Source: Magicicada septendecula
Taxonomy: Eukaryota; Arthropoda; Insecta; Hemiptera; Cicadidae
Assembly (NCBI GenBank): GCA_034769895.1
Contig: CM068372.1
Coordinates: forward strand, 438,406,958 to 438,470,957
Length of the DNA stretch: 64,000 nt
Direction: 5' to 3'
The position numbers were made by a program, and so were the translations under genes. Shown piece after piece: positions 1 through 10,408 of this stretch. Position 1 is the first letter of the stretch; each line of letters begins with the position of its first letter. Under the pieces are notes generated by a model. It worked only from the letters and a program-made list of their open reading frames with translations. It was not told the DNA's origin and did no database searches.

Positions 1-170
1 TTTACTATATAACAAATATATTTACTGTATAACAAACATTATCATGTTAAAACGACAGAGACCGAAGATTTCTAGACTTGGGGAATCGAAAGTGTGGAAG
101 CGTTACATTTTTCGATGACGTTACATCATTGTGATAATGACCCCCAGCCTAAAAACATTATCATGTTAAA
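1..170 (-). repeat. Helentron-associated terminal repeat, fragment cut by the window edge
   Basis: Read on the minus strand, this segment matches about 36,483-36,665 closely over its length: a CATGATAATG motif followed by TTTTTAGGCTG, a TAACGTCATCG stretch, a TCTAGAAATCTTCGGTCTC stretch, a second CATGATAATG, then TA-rich sequence. The match ends near position 170, where an ATT-rich stretch begins. A third, partial relative begins near 33,722. It is therefore a dispersed repeat. Its link to Helentrons is inferred only from its positions on both sides of the relic at 34-36 kb. Confidence 0.6.
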
Positions 171-194
171 CATTAATAATAATAATCATTCATC

Positions 195-196
<2 letters not shown>

Positions 197-239
<43 letters not shown>

Positions 240-240
240 T
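197..240. repeat. (ATT)n microsatellite
   Basis: Uninterrupted TTA/ATT trinucleotides with small imperfections at the right end, directly abutting the 3' terminus of the Helitron. The Helitron inserted at the edge of, or next to, this AT-rich simple repeat. Confidence 0.9.
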
Positions 241-241
241 A

Positions 242-275
242 CTAGCTGACCCGGCCACGCGTTGCTGTGGCTAAA
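242..275 (-). other. Helitron 3' terminus with subterminal hairpin
   Basis: On the minus strand, GCCAC (271-267) and GTGGC (258-254) form a 5-bp stem with an 8-nt loop. It lies 8 nt before the terminal CTAG at 245-242. A short hairpin about 10 nt inside a CTRR end is the standard Helitron 3' signal that ends rolling-circle transfer. The next host base is T. Confidence 0.85.
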
Positions 276-755
276 GTTTTTGTTATATTACATTATAGTA
301 AACAATCTAAGAGGAACAATAAGAGAACATCAGTCACGGAGTCCACTATGCTTTTTCACACAGATGGTATTTGTAAAAAAATATGGTGATTCCTTATTTG
401 ACTTTCTACTACTATAACCCTTTAGTACAATGAAATTATTTACGAACAAAGACGAAAATGTTGATGTTGGTATACAAATTCACTGGATTGAGATTTGAAG
501 GGGAAGTACGTTGAACACAATTAATTAAAATGTTCTTACACTTGATATTAAGCAGAAATCAATAGGTACAAAATAAAAATTTATCAGATTTATTATTTCC
601 ATTTAATTTTATAACAAATATAAGTATATTACAGTATAATACAGTAAATAACATGTGACGCTTAAACTCATGAATGAGGTAGGCAAGGCAGACAGTCTTA
701 AACTTTTAAACATTAATATCTATTTTTTTGAATTATAAATACTTTCAATTTCAAT
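276..755 (-). other. Helitron 3' untranslated region
   Basis: Noncoding stretch between the stop codon (758-756) and the 3' terminus. On the minus strand an AATAAA hexamer occurs near 588-593, a plausible polyadenylation signal. No other feature was seen. Confidence 0.5.
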
Positions 756-3700
756 TTAATTTAACACCAATCGGTGCACAATGTTTTTGGTTAACCTGTC
801 TTTAGCTAACACAAATAGATTCGACGGTTTCCCAACACGTGAACACGCAACATATAGTTGCCCATGAGAAAAACATGGATTTTCCAAATCTAAACCACAA
901 ATGGACATTGTTTGACCTTGAGATTTATTTATAGACATGGCGAAAGCTAAACGAATTGGAAACTGTAGCCTTTTGAAGGGTATGGTAGAATCTGATGGTA
1001 TCATCGGAATACGTGGCAGCAGGACCACTTTTCCTTTAAACTTCCCAGCCAAAATGGTTGCTTCAAGAATGTTTCCGGTGATCTTTTTGATGACCAAACG
1101 CGTACCGTTACATAATTGAGGTGGATTCAAATTACGGAGGAGAATAATAGGGGAACCAATCTTTAATCGAAGATTATGTGGTGGCATTTCAGGGATATCT
1201 AATGAATTTAAAAATTCAATCGGAAAATTTACACTTTCATTTTCATCAACAACAGTATCGATTGATTTAAAAGACATCAGATCGCCTGGTAACAACTGTT
1301 GTATCTGGAAGTTAATTTCGTCAACATCAACGTTTTTGGCTGCCAAAATCGCCCGTTGACTAAGCCATTCATGATTCAAATAATTATTCTGTATATCCGG
1401 GAAAATACTCTGAATCAATTCATTTTTATCCTGAACAACAGTGCAAAAATTGTCTGGTAGTTTAATGCATTGCGTATTTGGTTGCAGTTCTATTTTACCG
1501 TTCCCAATATCTAGTAGTTGTTCGGAAAATATTTGTGCTGATGGATCATTTTGCAATTGTACTCGCATATTTATGGTCAATCGAAGTGTTTCAACACTTC
1601 GCCATAAGAATGATTGTTTCAAACATGCATTAATCTCATCCGCGAAAGTAGAGCGAGGTATAACCGGTAAGGTCTGCCGGAAGTCACCAGACAAAAGTAA
1701 GATAGCACCACCGAAAAGTTTATTATTGCTGTTTAAATCTTGCATAGTTCTGTTTAATGCTTCAAGTGAATATTTGTGTGCCATTGTGCACTCATCCCAA
1801 ATTATTATAGAACTCTTCCGCAACACTGCAGCTATTCCACTATTCTTTTTGATGTTACACATTGCATCTGGTTTATTATGAACGTCCAATGGCAGCTTGA
1901 ATGTTGAATGTGCTGTTCGCCCACCATCCAGTAAAGTAGCCGCAATGCCTGACGATGCTACTGCTAATGCGATTTTTTGTTGCGACCGTATTTTGGCAAG
2001 AATCAACGACATTAAAAATGTCTTACCGGTTCCACCGGGTGCATCCAAGAAAAAAAAACCGCCTTGTTCAGCAGCAACAGCCAGCATAATCCGATCATAA
2101 ATAATTTTTTGTTCTGCTGTCAGTAATGGTTCACTGTTCATGATAATTGTTGCTAAACTTCCATGGTCATATTGATTTTCTCGTTGTAAATCGGTATTGA
2201 CTAAGTCGGTGGCTGGACGATTAGGTGATGGCATACCATAATGATTAAGTGGTAAATTTGAAATAAGAACACATAAATCCTCGATCAAGACCAATGCTTC
2301 ATTGTACATCTCTGGTGTATAATCTATGTTTTGGCATTGATTTGTTTGTCTAATTCGGTGCAAGATGTCTTCTGTCATACAATTTTTATATTTTTCCCAC
2401 AAAGTTTGTGCTTGCGAGGGATAACATGTCGTCAAAATAATTGCAAACAACTGACGAATGTTATTCGGTGTTGATGTCAACGCAGCATCAGCAAGCGTTA
2501 AGTCCCAATGGTTATCGTCTTCTAGCAATTGCAGTTCACGACATGCATCCTGGTATGTATTGAATACTCGACCATTAACTGTTCGTAAAAATTCAAAAGA
2601 CGTTGGTCCGGGAACATTCACCAATAACAAACGTAAATAGAAGCACTCACGTTGCTTTGGATGTACCGTGTAAAGTCTCCCCAATGTCTTAGCTTTGAAT
2701 ATGCCTGTAATGGAAGGATGTGGTTTTCCTTGTTTCCGTGGCTCCCATTTTTTACTGGATTTGTTCCATGTGAAATAACGTGGAACATCACCATACACCA
2801 ATGTCTTCGCGAATTGGCCAAAAACATCAGGTTTTTGACACAATGTAAAAAATTCAGTTAGAGTCGTTTTCGGAGCTTCGAACGCTCTTTGGAGAACATT
2901 TTCTTCAGTGAAGTATACACGTTGACCGTTTTCAAGATGTATTGCCAGATGTTGGACAGCAGGATCTCTTTCGTGGATGGGAAAGCTGAGAATATGCCAA
3001 ATAGCTTCATTGCTGCTAATGTATCTGCCCATTTGGTATCGTGCTATTTCGTCATTTTTATTTATGTTTTGTACTTCAAATATGGCCAAATCACTGCCTT
3101 TGTTTACATATTTACAAATATACTTAATTGATTTAACAGAACTGCAAAGCTCAACATTGATATGAGCTTTGTAAGTTTTTGAAAGTAGTGGTGAGTATGG
3201 TACCACCCACTGATTATCAAACTCAACTTGATTTGGAAAGTTCGGCAGTCGCATTGTAAATGTGTGGCCACCATTCTCAGTACTTCTGCGGCGATACATT
3301 GGATAACCATCAATATCCGTGATCGTGTCATTCGTATGCGGCTTTGGGAAGTTTTTTTTACATTTTCCATTTTCCATGCACGGTGACGTCATGTTGAAAG
3401 CACCGCATGGCCCATGGATCATGTGTTTGGTGACAATATCAAATAATTCTTGATCAATTAATGGGTCTGGAATTTCGGCTGAAATTATTTGATCGATTTC
3501 TTCAGGACGGATTCTATCTTTAAGCCAAACCAAAATGTGGGCATGAGGCAAACCTCGCTTTTGCCACTCTATCGTATACAGCCAACAACGTGTGATACCA
3601 AAAATTGAATATTTAACAATAAAATCAATTAAGGATTTCAATTTTTGTTTAAACACACGTGCAGTTAAATCATGACGATGAATGGCTTGTTGTCCTGGCA

Positions 3701-5327
3701 ATAGTAAAGTTTGTATCTCTTCCCAATTCGGATTACATGTGAATGTAATAAATAAATCCGGTCGGCCGTAATGACGTACGTAAGTCATCGCATCTTGTAT
3801 GTATTCCTGCATGTTCCGTGGACTGCCGATGTAGCTTGAAGGTAAAATGAAAGCATTACCGATGTCATTGGGATTTAAATTTCCATCGATGTTTCCAGCA
3901 ACAGCATCTCGTAAGTGAATATATTCTTCCGATCGTAGTTTTGCCTGGTTGAATCGAAGGAATCGCAAGCGTTCGCTTTCGACCTTAGCATACATATCAA
4001 CAATGTATTGATGGAACAGCTGACGATATCGAAGGATATAATTGTCTTGATGTTGTCTAACCATTATTCGGTGTGCGTAGTAGTTCATTGAGCTAACTTT
4101 ATTATTTCTGTAATCACCTAAAAAAATAAAAAATAAAATGCAATACGAAATTAAAATCTATACATACAGTAAGAAAGTAAATAGATAATTGTCAAATTTA
4201 CCGGTATTTGGATCATACTGTTTGATATTAAGGTGATATTCATCTTGTCCTTGCCAAAATATCAATGGATATTGTAGTGCGTCATATGAACGGTGTAGAT
4301 CCGAAATCGTACTGACAGTGTTGTCTCGCCGTGTAATTTTTATAGATCTTTTGTCAACTGGATCACCAACCATGATAACAGCAACCTCATCAACAGTTGG
4401 AGCGTTGAATCTACCAGCATGTTCACCTAATGGTACTTTGTCGGCTTTTATGACGATTTGATAATTGTCATTTTGCAGTCGTGGCGAAACTCTTTTGATC
4501 AATTGAATTAGTTGATTGTGATCTTCTAAAAAATTTTCCAATAATATCACAATTGCTCTTTCCTCTGCTTGTTCAATAAAATTATACAGGCACCGAGTCG
4601 TCACGCGCTCTTCACAATCGCCCATAAAATAAATTTGAAGAAATTTCGGATTGTTATCAGGCATTGGCATCAGTGATCCGATTTTATGGTACACCTGGCC
4701 TTGAATTTTGAATGTAGTTTCAAAATTACGTCCATCGGATGCACGATCGCAAATTTTAGTTGCCCCAAATGACGTCATTTGGAAGCAAGAATTAAATTTG
4801 CGTATCTTACGCAAAAATAATTTGGAATCATCTGAATTGCCAGTAAGAAGGGATAATAAAGGCTCCGGCGGAGCGGGTAGAGGTGACAGCACAACTTTTC
4901 CTGATGCGCAGCACATGCCGGCTGCTTCATTCCGAAATTTCAATGCCTGACAATATTGACATACTTTATCCATTCCACCGATAGCAATTTTTGAATGCGC
5001 TGAGTAGTTAATATCTGGTGCATATTCAAAGGCAAGCCGAACGAATGATGCACGTGTTAATGAGCGGCTGATCCGTTGCCTTTGTCGATCTAGTACTCGT
5101 ACTGTAGCTATGTTTCGTTCTCGTGCCGCTCTTGTTCTCGTAATATTCTGTTGCAGACGTTCGTCACGCTGTTCTTGAGATTCTTGTGCACGACTTTCTG
5201 CAGTCCTGATTCTTTGAGCTGCATTTCTTGTTTCGATTTGTTCTGGTAATTGCTGAGCTCTTTCAACACGTTTGCGTCGTGACCCTTTGCTGCTCGCGTT
5301 GTTGAGGTTAGATCTTTTCGGTGGCAT
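756..5327 (-). CDS. Helitron Rep/helicase (RepHel), two exons
   Basis: Replication initiator-helicase that nicks and unwinds the element during rolling-circle transposition. I infer exon 1 as 5327-4202 and exon 2 as 4117-756, giving 1495 residues. Residues about 1-100 are basic and Gln/Arg-rich. A Cys motif (CQYC, about 123-126, then CC at 139-140) follows. The Rep domain has FITFTCNPNW (about 498-507), the HUH motif LPHAHI with His 567 and 569, and the two catalytic tyrosines in KYICKYVNKG (about 708 and 712). The Pif1-type helicase has Walker A GGTGKT (about 1070-1075), Walker B IIWDEC (about 1147-1152), SGDFRQTLPVIP, and the C-terminal SINKSQGQT and YVACSRV motifs. The start ATG (5327-5325) gives MPPKRSN. 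Length and motif order fit a full-length insect Helitron protein. I see no internal stop outside the intron. Confidence 0.88.
4118..4201 (-). other. Intron in the Helitron gene (84 bp)
   Basis: Minus strand: the donor G|GTAAAT begins at 4201 and the acceptor TTTTTTTAG ends at 4118 after a pyrimidine-rich run. Joining ACC-G to GT-GAT restores a glycine codon and continues the family-conserved junction (PNTGDYRNNKVSSMNYY). Without splicing, the first exon runs 13 codons past its Gly and stops at 4160-4158, separating the N-terminal region from Rep. Only sequence logic supports this; there is no transcript evidence here. Confidence 0.8.
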
Positions 5328-5348
5328 TTGACTGAAAATAATAATTTA

Positions 5349-5536
5349 ATCGTTTAAATATTAGAAAGAGGAACTGAAAAACATGTTATCATAGCACATT
5401 GAAATAATAAGTGCAAAATAATTTTCAATGGAGGTTAAATAAATCGTTTAAATATTAGAAAGAGGAACTGAAAAACATGTTATCATAGCACATTGAAATA
5501 ATAAGTGCAAAATAATTTTCAATGGAGGTTAAATAA
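5349..5536. repeat. Tandem duplication, 2 x 94 bp
   Basis: Positions 5349-5442 and 5443-5536 appear identical by eye, both beginning ATCGTTTAAATATTAG and ending in AATGGAGGTTAAATAA. They lie just upstream of the Helitron start codon, in its 5' leader or promoter region. Confidence 0.9.
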
Positions 5537-5679
5537 AAATAATATAAAAATTTTTGTACAATTATTGAAAAAGTGTGGGGAGCTTTGTGCCATTTTCTCA
5601 TTGATATATTAATTAACTTTTATAAAACTATGTGATATTACTTACATGTATAAATTGAAATTATTGTTCCTGTGCTCCT

Positions 5680-5915
5680 ACTGTGGCTATGTCTCGTTCT
5701 CCTGCTGCTCTTGTTCTTATGATATTCTCTTGAAGACGTTCGTTACACTGTTCTTGAGATTCTTGTGCATGACCTTCTGCTGTCCTGATTCTTTGAGCTG
5801 GATTTCTTGATTCAATTTGTTCTGCCAACTGATGGGCTCTTTTAATACGTTTGCGTCGTGCCTCTCTTGTGCTCGCATTGTTGAGGTTAGATTTTTTCCG
5901 TCGAAAGGTATCGAC
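5680..5915 (-). pseudogene. Decayed second copy of the Helitron first-exon 5' part
   Basis: This segment is clearly homologous to 5090-5330, the start of the Rep/helicase gene, in the same orientation. Shared stretches include ACGTTTGCGTCGTG, GATTCTTTGAGCTG and TGTTGAGGTTAGAT. In the corresponding frame it reads SNLNNAS, then a basic stretch, AEQIESRNPAQRIRTAEG, HAQESQEQ and so on, mostly open. The ATG equivalent to the gene's start has been lost, and the copy is about 20% diverged. It lies inside the Helitron's right (5') end, about 350 bp upstream of the used start. It could be a tandem duplication or a relic acquired from a related Helitron. Confidence 0.75.
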
Positions 5916-6029
5916 ATCTGTTCAATAAATTAAAATTGCGACTATAATTTGAGATTTAAACTATCCTATCTCTCAAGTTGGATCGAACTGCACATGGTGT
6001 GCGAATTTTATTATAATCGGTTAAGTGGT

Positions 6030-6082
6030 TTAGGAGTCCATTGAGGACAAACATTGTGACACGAGATTTATATATATTAAGA
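6030..6082 (-). other. Helitron 5' terminus
   Basis: On the minus strand the element begins TCTTAATATATATAAATCTC at 6082, followed by CGTGTCACAATG and TCCTCAATGGACTCC. The host base just before TC is A. I recognise this block from insect Helitron starts. Confidence 0.85.
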
Positions 6083-8483
6083 TTATTATGTAACTAAGTT
6101 TGGCATTATTCATTATTTTTCTGATGACATTCCTCGATTAAACGTTACTTACGTTGTAATGGTACATATAACACATCCAACACCAACATGTTACAAATGA
6201 ATTAAAAGCTACTATAAATAAAATAATCTACAAAGTTGAACCTACGATCATGAAAAGAGGAAGTATAATAAGCCAAAATAGGGGAATAAAATAAATTATG
6301 AATTACAAGTAAATGTACAACTGAAGAAAAGAAGACAAGACCAACGACAAGACAACATACCTAATTACCCAATACATCAAACAGTGAGAAAGAATCCAGT
6401 GACAACAACATCAAGAAGAAACTTGTTAAGAGTGAGGAAGGAATCAGTGCAAATAAGAAGAAAACATAATCAGGTCAAACACCAAAGGGAGATTATAAAT
6501 GAGAACAAATTAACATATGAAAATAAAAGTATTATTATTGAAAGAGAAGATAAAAGTGAGACAAACAACATGATTTAAATCCCTAAGCTGTAACTTGCCA
6601 CTGACCTAAACTTGTTAACCAAATACCTTCCATAACAATCCAATACAAAAAACAACTCAATAAAAATTAATTATTGAGAACAGAATTTTATAAAGAGAAT
6701 GAGTACCAGTATGGTAATTGCATAGCTAAATGATGTGTAAACATTACAAAGGGACTATGTCCAAAACACAAATCAAAAGTTGTAAAGTGGAATTAAAATT
6801 GTCAATAACCACTAATTATCAATGATAAAGATTGTCAAAATCAACAAATTGAAATCTAGTGATAAACAATAATATACCAGTGCTATATAAGAATAAATAA
6901 ATCATGTATAATGTAGAAATTCAATACTGACATTCAACCATTGTTGAATGACCAAATTATAACATAAGCTAATCTGGCCAACTAGTTTTCAACAAAACCA
7001 TAGAAAAATAAGATTAAAGTAAGGGTAAATTAAAATGTGTTGTAGTATAACATAAAGAGATAATATAAGGAACATTTCAGGTACAACAGATAATGTGTTA
7101 AGGAAACCTAAATGCTGAATTAATGTAATTTAATATAACCATATGCATCATATAGAATGGTTGCCTGAAACAGCAAAACTGTCAAGTAAATTTGTAATAA
7201 AAGAGTAGGAACTCAACCAATAACACTGAATAAGGCAGGATAACGTTCAGCTGAGCCAATTCAAGGATTATATACCACCTAATTAACAATAATAACACAA
7301 ATAATAAGTAAACCCTAGTAAACACTAAATGCAAGAAGTCAGAGTAACTTCAAACCAATGTAATTGTCAATGTAAATGCAGAATTAACTACTGCACAGTA
7401 CTAACATTTTTATCAGAACACTGATAAGAGATAATAATACAATAATGAGATTAATGTGAAAGAATTACCATTCACGAAAAATGTAACATTCAAGAGTACT
7501 AAAAACTCACTAAAAAGACTATAATTAAAGTAATAAAACCAGTGATAAATAAAACTGACACTATTAGAAGTGGAAATGACCAATGCATTATGCATAGGCC
7601 ATAATAAAATGGTATTATCAACAACTTTTATTGTGATATAATTAATAATCAATGTATGTGATAATAGGCCTAGAATTTGAACCTAGGAAAATGGATAGTT
7701 TATAACTATAAGTAAATAACCAGGTGTGAAAAGTACATAATACAGTAATAATATTTTATCACCATGAACACATGGGATAAAAACAATATATTCAATGTAT
7801 TATGTAACTTAAGAAATATTATTAATTTGTACAGAGTGCGTTTTATCAACCCCATATCAGAACTATATGATGAGGGTATGCAAATTACTCATAATCGAAA
7901 GATAGAATCGATGGGAGTTATAAAAATAGTGTCAGTGTAATTATAAATAAGATCTTTGATTTATAAGAAAAATTAATAAATTGTAAGCCCCTGCGCGTGG
8001 CTTTGTAACCAGTAAAACATAGCCTCGCACCCAGCCTACTGACGCTAGTTTGAGTTTCTATTTTGACGAACCTCGCCGAGAGTGCACGAAATAAAGACAA
8101 TTAGCCAATCAGAGCTCATTAAAAAGTACGAAATTCCAAATCCCGACGCAGTTAACAATAACAGTTCATCACCAGCAATCGAGACAGACTCCACGTGAGC
8201 GGAGCGACCGTCATAACATTGAGTTGATAGCCGACAGCTGATAATGCACAACTAACCTCGAAACTTTGAGTTGAGGTTAGGTCGGACCAAAAGGACAGTG
8301 AAGTCTATTTTCAAAGTGTTCCATAACGGAGTTCATGCGTATAGGCAGTGTGTGAAATGAATTAATAAAAATTAATTAAAATATTAATTAATTATTGAAA
8401 ATTAAAAAAAGTGTTGTGTTAGTGGTACTTCGACTCAACAGTATACGCAAGTATCAGTGCAAATGATCATTATATTATATAAC
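6083..8483. other. AT-rich intergenic stretch, nothing recognised
   Basis: No long open frame, RNA gene or element end was found on either strand. Short open frames at 6384-6578 and 7413-7652 have low-complexity, AT-driven compositions and no recognisable domain. A slightly more GC-rich patch near 7,980-8,290 contains a GCCAATCAG box (about 8103-8111) but no linked gene. Confidence 0.6.
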
Positions 8484-8495
8484 AAATCATTAATC
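8484..8495. repeat. Left target-site duplication of the Penelope-like dimer
   Basis: AAATCATTAATC directly abuts the left end of the inverted dimer and recurs exactly at 12328-12339. Penelope-like elements make variable-length duplications, so 12 bp fits. Confidence 0.65.
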
Positions 8496-8553
8496 CAAAG
8501 GTTTTGTAAAATATATAAAAACACTTGGTAAGTTTCACAAATTTTTTAGTTAA

Positions 8554-8595
8554 CTCTGACAGCTGTTTCGACTAACTTAAGCCATTGTCAAAGAG
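8554..8595 (-). other. Hammerhead-ribozyme-like motif, left arm (core altered)
   Basis: Mirror of the motif at 12179-12220. On the minus strand the order is CTCT, TTGACAA, GGCT, a loop, AGTC, GAAAC, AGCTGTC, AGAG. CTCT/AGAG could form helix I and GGCT/AGTC helix II (one G-T pair), in the layout of the type I hammerheads known from Penelope-like elements. The core reads TTGACAA instead of CTGANGA, so activity is unlikely. Confidence 0.4.
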
Positions 8596-8850
8596 CGAGT
8601 GAATGAAATTACTGAACACAGGATGTTAGAGTAGTGTAGGTGGTAAACATCTGTTTAGGGCGTATCTGGAACATCTGTGTTGTGATGGCGAGGGGTGGGG
8701 AGTGTGTGCATGAGACAAGGGAAGGTCTGGTGTCTTTAAAAACTAAATACAATCATGAATGCAAAATATAAAATTAACTGAACTAAATATAAACTGAATG
8801 CAAAATTTAAAATAATGATGAACATTCAAAATAATATAAAATAAACTAAA

Positions 8851-10366
8851 CTAAATAACAGATTTTAATAAAGGGGATACACAAAATTCAGTCTGTTCAT
8901 TGGTTAAATTTTTGTTATTTTTTATTGCTTTTTTAATTTCTAAAATTTCTAACAAATCCATTTTTCTACCTTTTTGTATGTTGTGGAGTAGTGTTATGTT
9001 TTTTGTGTCTATAAAGTGATTGTGTTGTAAGCAATGATCTGCAAAACCTGTATTAGACGTATTGGTTAAAATCGCCTTCTTATGTTCAGAAATGCGATGT
9101 TTCAGAGCACGGCCACATTGTCCGATATAAATAGCATCGAATTCTGCACAGTGTATTTCATAAACTCCATTTTTCTCCAGTGTATTAGATTTTTCTTTAC
9201 TATTGACTAGTAGTGAAAAAAGATTACGTTTGTTTACTGATACCATGTTAAGACCATGGTTTTTTAACCTATTATTAATCTTATCTGTTATACACGGAAT
9301 GTAATTTGTTAAGTGAAATTTTTTGTTACCCTGATCTGGCTCTATGGAATAAAATTCTTTTAAAGTAATTTTCTTCTGTTTTTTTAAAATTAAAGAATTA
9401 ATTATTCTTTCATCATAACCGTTATTTTGTGCTATGGCTTTTATAATATCTACCTCTTTATTGAAATTTTCTTTGGATAAAGGAACTATAAGGAGACGAT
9501 TAACCATTGCATGAAAACTGCTTAACTTTATGTGCCATGATGTTAGTGATTGTTTATGTATAACGGTATCTGTAAAAGTAGGTTTTCTATATATCTAAAA
9601 ACTAAGATTATTTTGTGATCTAGTAATGGTAAGATCCAAAAAATTTAAACTTTTCATATTTTCTGTTTCAAGTGTAAATTGCACGCTACTATAAAAGGAA
9701 TTAATATAATCTAAGAACATATGGAGCTGTCTATCTGTTCCCGTCCAGATACAAAATATATCATCAACATACCTTGCCCAATGAAAAACATATTTTATGT
9801 TGGGGTTATCAGATGTAAAAATGTTTTCTTCCAAAAATGTCATAAAGATTTCACTTAATAAAGGTGATAAAGGAGAGCCCATAGGTAAGCCATTAAATTG
9901 TTTATAGATTTTATTATTAAACTGAAAATAATTTTGTCCTATGCAAATATCTAAGGCCGAGAATAATTCTTTTTTCTGATCACTATTTAAGGTTAAAGTA
10001 TTTTGTATATGTGAGGAACAGATAGACAACAGAACATCTACAGGTATAGACGGAAATAAATTCTTAACATCAAATGAAACTAATTTTGCATTCAGTGGTA
10101 AATGTACATTTTTTTTTTTATATTATTAACTAATTGTAAAGTGTTTTTAATAGCATACTTTGGGTTAAAGTTAATATATTTTGGCAATAATTCATTAAGT
10201 TTTTTACAGACTTTATATGCAGGTGCAGTTACATATGAAACAACTGGGCGCATGGGACAATTAGGTTTATGTATTTTTGGTAAACTATACAAAACAGGAG
10301 CTTTTGGGTTCATCATAGTTAGCATGAAACTTTTTGTGTCTGAAAATATATTAGGGCAATTTTTAA
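8851..10366 (-). pseudogene. Penelope-like RT/GIY-YIG endonuclease, left arm (broken)
   Basis: Reverse transcriptase fused to a GIY-YIG endonuclease. Reading leftward: the RT fingers (NCPNIF, then YSLPKIHKPNCPMRPVVS) at about 10366-10120; a frameshift at the T-run near 10108-10119; GLPMGSPLSPLLSEIF; and catalytic YVDD at 9771-9760. LNFLDLTITR is followed by a TAG stop at 9597-9595 where the right arm has CAG. Then come a thumb-like stretch from about 9594 and the GIY-YIG block (GVYEIHC, YIGQCGRALKHR, EH), with the frame ending at 8851. The N-terminal part of the protein is missing at the central junction. Two lesions make this copy non-coding. Confidence 0.85.
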
Positions 10367-10408
10367 TTGCCCATTTTTTAATTGTTCAAAAACAAATAAA
10401 ATCACTTA
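10367..10408. other. Spacer and junction of the inverted dimer
   Basis: These 42 bp are not part of the inverted match. From about 10385 the bases continue the right arm's coding frame upstream (QKQIKSLIKNCP), so the right copy keeps slightly more 5' sequence than the left. GGGCAATTTTTAATTGCCC at about 10354-10372 is itself a short palindrome at the junction, which may have helped the two copies join. Confidence 0.6.

Larger units (their letters stand above)
242..6082 (-). mobile_element. Complete autonomous Helitron (5,841 bp)
   Basis: Rolling-circle DNA transposon in minus orientation. On the minus strand it starts with TCTTAATATATATAAATCTC at 6082, a start I recognise from insect Helitrons. 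It ends with CTAG at 245-242, preceded by a short hairpin. The flanking host bases are A (opposite 6083) and T (opposite 241), the canonical A|T insertion site without target duplication. The single gene inside encodes Rep and helicase. Both ends plus an apparently open spliced frame mean the copy could be young and autonomous. Odd features are a tandem 94-bp duplication and a decayed second first exon in the 5' region. Confidence 0.85.

Noticed and set aside
937..2861. Plus-strand open frames (for example 1441-1881)
   Set aside because: They are antisense shadows of the Helitron Rep/helicase exon 2.
8100..8290. Promoter-like patch with a CCAAT box
   Set aside because: A single common motif with no adjacent gene; not enough to call a promoter.
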